Shown: one piece after another, positions 56,835-64,000 of the stretch
Position numbering within the stretch: position 1 is the first letter of the stretch
Layout: the number at the start of each line of letters is the position of its first letter
DNA from: Alligator mississippiensis
Taxonomy: Eukaryota; Chordata; Crocodylia; Alligatoridae
Assembly: GCF_030867095.1 (NCBI RefSeq)
Contig: NC_081831.1
Span: forward strand, 68,338,716-68,402,715
Direction: 5' to 3'
Length of the DNA: 64,000 bases
The notes under the pieces: model-generated
The model's database searches: none
Told to the model about the DNA's origin: nothing
The model's input: only the letters and a program-made list of their open reading frames with translations
Program-made: the position numbers and the translations under genes

Positions 56835-57365
56835 AAGAGCTTAGTCAGTCTGTCTGTACGTGACTCTTGGAACACTCTGATTGATTGGTTACTGAAACAA
56901 CCAATCAGAGTGCTTCAAGAGCATTACAGACAGGAGGCAGGAGCCTGATGTCACCATGACAGAAGGGATGAAGTGGGGTGGGGGGGCAGGCCAGTGCCTC
57001 CCCCCCCCAAGCCCTGCTCCTCAGAGGCAACAGAGCAGGGATGGAGTGGAGGGAGCGAGGCCAGCTGGACTCACCCAGTGCTGCGCCCCCCCCCTCCCCC
57101 CCCCCGGCCCTGCTCCTTGGAGGCGGCAGAGTACTGCTGTGATGGTAGGAACAAAGGGGACGGAGCAAGGGGGGCGAGGTCAGTGGCACTGGCCTCATCC
57201 CCCCCCCCCCCTGCTTCTTGAAGGTAGTAGCAGCATGCAGTGCTGGTGGAGGGGGACAGAGGGGAAGGCAGGGCAAGCTCCCCCCCTCACCCCCCACTTC
57301 TGGGAGGCAGTGGTAGCACATGGTGGGGGAGGGGGGTTCACTTACCAGGATAACATCCACATCTT
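56835..57365. mobile_element. Hairpin-ended repeat with polyC-rich body
   Basis: Seen: a hairpin at 56852-56932 whose arms contain CACTCTGATTGATTGG and CCAATCAGAGTG, followed by a GC-rich body with several C homopolymers (57000-57010, 57087-57106, 57197-57210, 57280-57292). The GC-rich frames are compositional. Likely a non-autonomous repeat; the right border is unclear. Confidence 0.4.
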
Positions 57366-58074
57366 TTGGGGTTAAATGTGTTAGACTCTGCCTAAAATTG
57401 TTCGGTTGTTAAAGTTGGTTCAGAATAATCATTGAAGTTTTTCAGTAAGGTACATTATTTTGGTTCCTTTAGTGGTGAACCCTAAGCATGTGGTGGTGTG
57501 TTATGCTGCCCCTAGAGCTTGATGAGAGACCTCTTTGACCTCCCTGAAGTTCCTTTTGGAGTGTCCAGTGCTAAACCTGTACCTAATGCACTGCACTTTC
57601 ACCACTGCACTAGTGTAGCAACGCTAGCTAGTATGTTGGCAGAGGGTAGCAAGTAGAGTAAAGCAACCAACTGCCTCAAATTCTTCAGGCCTCTCCTGAT
57701 TTTTTGAGGCTGTGTCTTGGTGTCTCAAAAGTGACTGTGAAACTGGATCTTCATCATGAATTTAAGGGAGAAAAAAAAAGCACTGTATCCAGTTGGCTTA
57801 TCCCATAATGATTCCCCCAGGAAATGTAGCTGCAGAGTCCAAGGTGCCCTGGACTTTGCACCTGAAAAATTGATCACTTTAAGGTGGAGCCATGGCCCAG
57901 CTTACTCTACACCCTAGTTACATCCATGAGGTTGTATTGGAAGCAGCCCCAACAGGCTGTTTTCCTCTGCATGCTGCTACACCTGGAAGTAGTAGTTGAT
58001 GCAAAGGAGTAAGGAAAGCTGTACATTTCCCAGTTTTCCTTACACAACAGCAAATGCCTGATCTCAGTCTAGCA
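57366..58074. other. Intron stretch, nothing assigned
   Basis: No exon signals or recognised repeat. Confidence 0.35.
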
Positions 58075-58130
58075 GGGGTGTAGGTTGTAGCCGTGTTGAT
58101 CTAAGGACATAGGCAGAGAACCTTGTCTGA
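58075..58130. mobile_element. Family A left-end fragment
   Basis: Seen: GGTTGTAGCCGTGTTGATC then TAAGGACATAGGCAG, the left terminus of family A, followed by unrelated sequence. 58131-58755 shows nothing else. Confidence 0.5.
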
Positions 58131-58755
58131 TCTCAATCTAGGCCTTCATAATGTTTTTGCCAATACATGTTGCTAGACTGAATTATGCAAAAGGCTGAGC
58201 TTGCTAATTCAGCTGAATGTCCAAAAATGACACAGCACCATGCAGATACCTTATGGGTCGCATTTTGAGGCAGTCGTGGCCTAGGTGGGAACAAGTCTGC
58301 TTTGTCTCTGATATGTATTTTACTTGGTGCTGTTCTCACTAGCATTTCACTGGAGATTTGTTACAGTGTTTGGAAATATCTGAACATGCTGTTCCTTCCA
58401 ACTTCATCCTTTATTTCATTCCATAAAAGATTACATTTTAGAACTGGAGTCAATATAAAAGTTGGATTCCAGGGAGCCTATTTAGGAAACAAGTGGAGCA
58501 GTTATGTCTTAAAAAAATATTGTCAACTTGAAATCAACTCCATGACAAAATGGAAGGGAAAATTTGTTTCAAGTCGATCCAGGAATCCCCTTCCTCATTT
58601 TTTTTATAAATGCAATATCATAAAAACAAAACAAAACCCAAACTTCTAAAACCTATTTTACTATTCAAAAGACCCAAATAGAAGAAGCTTAGCTGATTGT
58701 ATAAGGAAAAATGAAACAAAGTATGCACAGTTGTATAGCTGAAATATGTATTTAT

Positions 58756-59425
58756 TTCTTTAATCCCTTTAAAGCCCTGCTTCCCAGCAGAGTCCTGGGA
58801 GGTGCATGGGAGCAGGGAAGGCAGGGAGCAGGGAAGGCAGCTGGCTCCATTGCATGGGGTTTTCTCCTGGTAGTACATGAGTCCCTGGAACTGCACGTGA
58901 GCCCTATGCAGAACAGGCAGGCTGGCCTGGCTCTGCTCTTTGCCATCACATGCAGCTCCTGCAACTGGCTGGAGCTGGGCACCACCTGGCAGCAGTGCCA
59001 ACACAAGCCATGAGCACCCTGAGGGCCTGCTACCTGCTACTGCCACCGCTGCTTGTAGGGGCTGTGTGCTGTGAGAAGGAGTTCTTATGCAATCACCTCT
59101 ATATAGACTTACACACACACCCATAAATCGGGACAAAATATTTTTTGAAATAAAATTAAAATACATTATAGTAGATGTTTGACTTTTAGTGTATGATTTT
59201 TTTTTCTGGTTCCAAGATGGTATCCCTCCCAAAAAGACTACTTTCAGGGGCAAGGGAAGGGACTTCTGGTGAGAGAGGGCAGGGGCTATGGGGGAGGAGT
59301 CCTGGTCCCAAGATGGCGACCAGAAGGCAGGGCACTGGTCATGGGGCAGGGTTACCGTTGCAGCCCCAGATAGCTCACCTAAACTCATTAAGCGGCCCTC
59401 CAACCAAAATAATTGCCCACCTCTA
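58756..59425. mobile_element. hAT-like element, relative of 12252-13484 in reverse
   Basis: Seen: the right end AATAATTGCCCACCTCTA is the reverse complement of the left-end motif of the 12252 element, preceded by AGCTCACCTAAACTCATTAAG, which matches in reverse a block at 12270-12304. TTATGCAATCACCTCTATATAG near 59088 also matches in reverse a block near 12515-12535. The left border is not visible. Confidence 0.5.
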
Positions 59426-59467
59426 GAGTAATGGCATCAAGCTGAAATGGAAGAAATTTAAGTTGGA

Positions 59468-60308
59468 GGTTATAGATTCTAAGGCTGGAAGGGACCTCGG
59501 AAGATCATCAGGGCCAGCACCCTGCACCAAGGTGATTGCACCATCTCTGGAGGGAGCTTATTTCACAGTCAGGGTGTCCAGACTGTGGAGAAGCTTTTCC
59601 TAATGTTGAGCCTGAATCAGTCTTCCAGAAGTTTTGTGGCCATTACTCCTGGTTTTCCCCTTGGGTGTTTTGGTGAAAAGTTGCTCACCGAGCCCTTGAT
59701 GTACTCCCGTAGTGTAGTGGTAAGCTACTACCAGGTCCCCTCTCAGCCTTCTTTTCTTCAGGCTGAAGAGCCTCGGATCCCTCAGCCTTTCCTTGTATGT
59801 CTTGCCACGTAAGATCATATGGGTGGCCCTTCTTTGGATTCTCTCAAGCTTGTCCATGTCCTTGTTAAAGTGTGGTACTGAGAACTGGACGCAGTACTCC
59901 AGCTGTGGTCTTACCAGTGCTGAGTAGAGCAGAAGAATCGCCTCCTTGGTTTTGCCAGAGATGCATCAATTGATGCATGCCAGAGTATTATTTGCCCTAC
60001 TGGCTACAGCATTGCATTGCTGGCTCATATTCATACTGTGGTCTGTTATTACCTCCAGGTCCCTTTCATTCATGGTGCTAGCCAGTTTGGTGTCGCCAAG
60101 CCTGTAGGTGTGTTGAGGGTTGCTTGTCCCGAGGTGGAGCACTTTACGGTTCTTGATGTTGAACTTCATCAAATTCTGATCAGCCCAACTTGCTCACCTG
60201 TCTAGGTCCACTTGTATCTATAGCCTGTCTTCAAGAGTTACCATGCTTCCCCATAACTTGGTGTCGTCCGCGAACTTTGCCAGTGAGCTCTCCACCCTCA
60301 CCCCCATT
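59468..60308 (-). mobile_element. CR1 LINE 3' end, 5'-truncated
   Basis: Seen: the minus strand carries the ORF2 C-terminal tail in broken frames (59600-59857, with DKLERIQRRATHMI; 59966-60172) and the FADD-adjacent motif CGCGGACGACACCAAG near 60265. The 3' tail GGTCCCTTCCAGCC is in reverse near 59480. The similarity stops at about 60308, where a CR1 tail of opposite orientation starts. Confidence 0.85.
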
Positions 60309-60522
60309 AGAAGGAACTTTCTGACTATAAGTGTAGTCAAGCATCAGAACAGGCTTCCTAGAGAAGTTGTGGAATCTCCAATCCTGGAAACTTTTAAGAT
60401 CAAGTTAGATTGACACTTGGCTGGGATGGTTTAGTCAGGGATGATCCTGCCTTGAGCAGGCAGCTGGACTTGATGACCCCATGTGGTCCCTTCCAGCCCT
60501 GCTTTCCTATGATCCTATGTTA
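60309..60522 (+). mobile_element. CR1 3' tail, opposite orientation, second subfamily
   Basis: Seen: GGAACTTTCTGACTATAAG, CAGGCTTCCTAGAGAAG, GGCTGGGATGGTTTAG and GGTCCCTTCCAGCCC then CCTATGATCCTATG at the 3' end. About 215 bp of CR1 3' end reading rightward, abutting the leftward CR1 at 59468-60308. Confidence 0.8.
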
Positions 60523-61990
60523 GGGCAGAATATTTTTAAAGTATCTATCAGTAAACAGAATTGCACATGTTGCATGCCTAACTTTTACAAGATTCAGGAG
60601 TGAGTCTGTTTAACTGAACCCTGGGGGTATTTGTCTATTCAAAGATATTTTTTGTTTCTTGTGTTTTGGGTTTTTTCCCCTACTTACAACATTCTAAGAA
60701 AGTCCTCTTATGGTATCTGTGTTACGCTGACAGTGTTTTGTTTCAGTGGCAAATGATAGCTCCCAAATCTAGTTTAGAACTGGTCCTAGTAAGTGCATGC
60801 ACTTGGCTTGATACTCCCCCCCTCCCCCCAATAAAAAATAATTTAAGGGGCATTTACCTTATATCAAATTAATGAAAGATATGAAACTTCTCAGAGTATA
60901 TATCCTTCTTGTCTGCCATAATTAAATATGCTTTCAAATTGTGCTGTTGGGAGTGAGAGATTTTCCATCTTTTGAACTTGCTGTTTTAAATAAACTTATT
61001 AATTTCTCTTAACTATTCCTAAAATAACTCCCTATTGTCATCTCCTATTCATTGCTAATTAAGCATGGCGTTTATTTTTATGTCTTTTGTAATGTATCTT
61101 TCTAAAGCTTACATGAAGTTACTTAGCAACTTGCATATCTGCTGAGTATTAGGATATTTCTAAATAAAATGGATAGGTTTATTCAGCCAGCATTGGGTTT
61201 TGTCCTTTTTTGGTTTCCTTGGTTAAAATGTCTGAGAGGCAGACTGCATCCAATTTAATTGGTACATTTTCCCTGGCGAACTCACTCTTGTCCCATCAAA
61301 ATACTGTGTCAAGCTGCACCTACTCTGTTCTTTTTAATCTAGATAAATCTTTAGAAGGAATTCCATCCCCTCTAGTTCCAGACAGGTAAAATTACCCCTG
61401 ATGGAGGTTTTACATTTTCTTTTGGCAAAAGCTTGCAGTGTCCATAGATGATGAATAGTGATCTTCTCTGTTGTAAATGTGTCACCATAAATTAAATTAG
61501 GCTTCCAGAAAGCACAGTTGCAGAAAGAAATAGCTTAAAGCTCCTTTGACATTTTGTATTTGATTCCCTGAATTGTGTTTCCGAGTTTACATCTTCTCCC
61601 CTCCTTACATCTCCTTTTTCAGCATTGCTGGGGGGGAAGGATATGGGGGACTATATCAGAACAGAAACGGACTCATCTCAGATGTGGAATACATCTCTGG
61701 CTACTTACGTTGTTTAATTCAAATGTACAGCTCAGCTAAATACTTGATAATGAACTTTGTGGGTGGAATGGAGAGGATCCTTGGACAATCTGTTTTCTTG
61801 GCTCTGTGGAAAGTACTTGGCCAGGTAGTTTCTTTGTGTAGCCTGAAGGAAAGAAACCTTACTCTGGCATGGGATGAAAACTGAATTCTTGCCTTCTCTC
61901 TCTGGTTAGGTCAAAAACCGAACAGAGGTTGGAATGGGACACTCAGAAAGTTAACCTATTCTGAAAGCAGCCAGTAGCAAGTACCTAGAG
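60523..61990. other. Intron stretch, nothing assigned
   Basis: AT-rich. The 103-codon frame at 61573-61884 has no Gly-X-Y repeat and no convincing splice pair, so I do not call it an exon. Confidence 0.35.
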
Positions 61991-62380
61991 CAGGGGTGGG
62001 CAAGTATTTGGGCTGGAAGGTCACTTGAGGAGTGTTTAGTGAGCTGTTGTGGGCTGGGTCAGCACCCCCCCACACCCCACCCCAACAGTTCACCTAAGTT
62101 CCCTAAGTGGTAGATTACTAGACTGGTCTGGAGGCATCGGACAGAGCAGGCGGGGTCTCCGTGAAAGCAGCTTGGGACCACGGCAGGCAGGGCACACTTG
62201 ACTGGGTGGGTGGGGAGCAGAGTCTAGGAGTGGGGTGAGTGGGTGGAGGTGGGGCCAGGATTGCGGGGCAGTGACAGTGCAGGGCTGGGGCCCAGGGCAG
62301 AACTGCAATCTGCTCCCACAACCTGCTTCCCACACTGTCATTGCCCTGCAATCCTGGCACTACCCACCTCTCCTCCCAGA
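61991..62380. mobile_element. hAT-like element, left end, GC-rich body
   Basis: Seen: CAGGGGTGGGCAAGTATTTGG is a typical hAT terminus, preceded by ACCTAGAG. The following GC-rich sequence includes GTTCACCTAAGTTCCCTAAG, similar to a block near 59378. The right end was not found. Confidence 0.4.
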
Positions 62381-64000
62381 TGTCCCTGTCCCAAATAATG
62401 TGCATTTTCCATCCCCTCCACTCCCCAAACTCCACTCTCCAGTACTCAAGAGCATCTCTGACTATGGTGCAAAAATGGCTAATTATGCCTCTGTTCAGAG
62501 GAAATATTACAAAGAATTATACTAGTCTTAGAATATAAGGTGTAAAGTGATCAGTTGTAATTCTTTAATAATATTATAATAGAGTCTGCTTTATTGCACA
62601 TCCATTATTTGCATCCCTTCTTGCAGGACAGAAACTTTTGTTAATTCTTCACTAGAAAAATAAGTCGGCTTACTTGCTTGTTGGCTTTTAGCATATTTTA
62701 TAAACTGAAACTAGAGAAAGACAGACCCACAGACAAGGATCTGTTAATGCTTCATCTTTGAATTACTCAATGGTGTGGGGAGAATTTGGCTAGCAAACAG
62801 ACCATTTTTATAATGTTTCAGATTATGACTTTTCTTGTAATCTGGTGAATGAATACATATATGGCTTTTTATTGATGGGTTATGGGTTACTGGGTGGATT
62901 AACGATGATATAGTGGCTAAAGAACTAACTCCACTAATTATTTGTTGTGGGTTTTTTCTATTAAGCATGTATTGGTTTTATTTTTTAGCCTCTGACATGT
63001 ATTTGCCTTGTCCACAAACTCAAAATGGTGCTATAGCTCATAGTCTTATGATGGTTCCAGGAGATGACTACATGCGTTTTTATTTAGATGAGCTATAATT
63101 ATGCAGACTTTCAGCTGTCTTGGTAATTTTTATCCATGTGTGATTTGCAATATACTCCCGTCTTTAAAAATAAAATGAAAGGGTAATCAGGACAGAATTA
63201 ATTAGCTGACTGTGTTAATCTGGCATTTATCAAGGAGAAGAATGTTGAGAATTTAATTTAGATATACCACTTGAACTGGAAAAGGTGGGTAGCCTTTATG
63301 TCTTGGGGGCATAGAGTTTGGTAACTATACTGTGGCTTCACATGGGAGTAGTTCCTAATAGGTTCCACCCTGTCTGCATCTGACGTGTGCTGTCCTATTT
63401 TAGAAACTTAATCCAGGGTTGGGTGTATTAGTAACCTGAATAGACTAATGCTGCAGCCATAACCATTCATTTGGGTGACGGGCAGAGCTAACTGCTATCT
63501 CATAAATGGAGATACCTGTCTAATCTCCTTATAACCTCCATTATTTATGAATGGACTTCATAGACATCAATTTCTCTTTTGTATAAAGAAATGTAAAGTT
63601 AACCCAGTTATGTGTCATTAGCTTTTTGTAAAGATGATGTAGTTCTCTTACAGTGCGTAAGTTATTCCTGCTCCTACTGAGGTGTAGGACATCAGAGTCA
63701 CTGAACTAACGATATCATAAATCTGGGGATATGGAATTGGAATTTCTTGAAATGCATTGCATGAAAAATTGGATCCGTATTATAGCTGGGTGTTCAGAAT
63801 GCTTGTGCTCCCCCTGCGATGCTTGTTTTCATATACTGCCTTCACCAGTCCGCCTGCAGTGAAATAAATCTTCCTTACACGTAGAATAAATTTAGTCTGT
63901 GTTAGGCCAATCATAAAAGAAATGTGTAGAGTGAACCCAAATAGTCTTTCTCTGTTAGGCACCCAAACTTTTTATGTTCCAAGGTTTCTAATGAGGATAT
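62381..64000. other. Intron stretch to window end, nothing assigned
   Basis: AT-rich, single-copy-looking. Several TAATTA and TTATCT-type motifs near 63190-63560 could belong to an enhancer, but such motifs are expected by chance in AT-rich DNA. Confidence 0.35.

Larger units (their letters stand above)
5699..64000 (+). other. COL4A6: Putative COL4A6 intron 2 (5' part)
   Basis: Follows from the GTAAGT donor at 5699 with no recognisable collagen exon before the window ends. Known: intron 2 of human COL4A6 is very long, so 58 kb without an exon is expected. No Gly-X-Y coding run and no cysteine-rich 7S exon was found on the plus strand. Apart from the repeats listed separately, the sequence looks like ordinary AT-rich intron. 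Confidence 0.6.

Noticed and set aside
59468-60522. A single twin-primed (5'-inverted) CR1
   Set aside because: Both halves contain the 3' region of CR1, whereas 5' inversion would place an upstream part in the inverted segment. They also look like different subfamilies.
61573-61884. 103-codon frame as a candidate collagen or other exon
   Set aside because: No Gly-X-Y repeats, no 7S cysteine pattern, and no convincing acceptor-donor pair around it.
1-64000. tRNA, rRNA, snRNA or microRNA genes
   Set aside because: No cloverleaf with A and B boxes, no rRNA similarity and no convincing precursor hairpin beyond repeat palindromes.

Overview
The window is vertebrate nuclear DNA with single-copy introns, a CpG-island promoter and many interspersed repeats. 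The repeat mix (abundant CR1 LINEs, old MIR/L3-type fragments, short hAT-like DNA elements, LTR elements with 5-bp target duplications, no Alu, B1 or L1) points to a sauropsid. I lean to a crocodilian, with a turtle as the alternative. This is inferred from repeat style, not from a search.

The only host gene parts I can support lie at 4847-5698, in a CpG island. They are two divergent, head-to-head first exons. On the minus strand (4847-4936) is a 30-codon signal peptide ending exactly at a GTGAGT donor; it resembles the COL4A5 leader. On the plus strand (5528-5556 and 5650-5698) a second signal peptide is split by a 93-nt intron and ends at a GTAAGT donor; it resembles the COL4A6 leader. COL4A5 and COL4A6 are known to be transcribed head to head from a shared promoter, so I read 4937-5527 as that promoter. 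The two genes encode the alpha5 and alpha6 chains of basement-membrane collagen IV. On this reading, 1-4846 is COL4A5 intron 1 and 5699-64000 is the start of a very long COL4A6 intron 2. I see no further exon of either gene.

The rest is intron filled with mobile DNA. The main items are: a truncated CR1 LINE with broken endonuclease and reverse transcriptase (16493-19167); two nested solo LTRs (19432-21370); a 3.6-kb LTR element with both LTRs, a 5-bp target duplication, a polypurine tract and a 381-codon frame but no polymerase (31358-34987, minus strand); several hAT-like elements with 8-bp duplications, two of them side by side (44728-45225 and 45234-45379); palindromic MITEs; a recurrent long-inverted-repeat family; and a locally tandem ~218-bp repeat (52222-52660) with a third copy 30 kb away. 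No tRNA, rRNA, CRISPR array or complete protein-coding gene was found.

The most noteworthy items are the divergent collagen IV promoter, the polymerase-less LTR element whose LTR edge carries repeated primer-site-like motifs that run into its reading frame, and the nested LTR pair.
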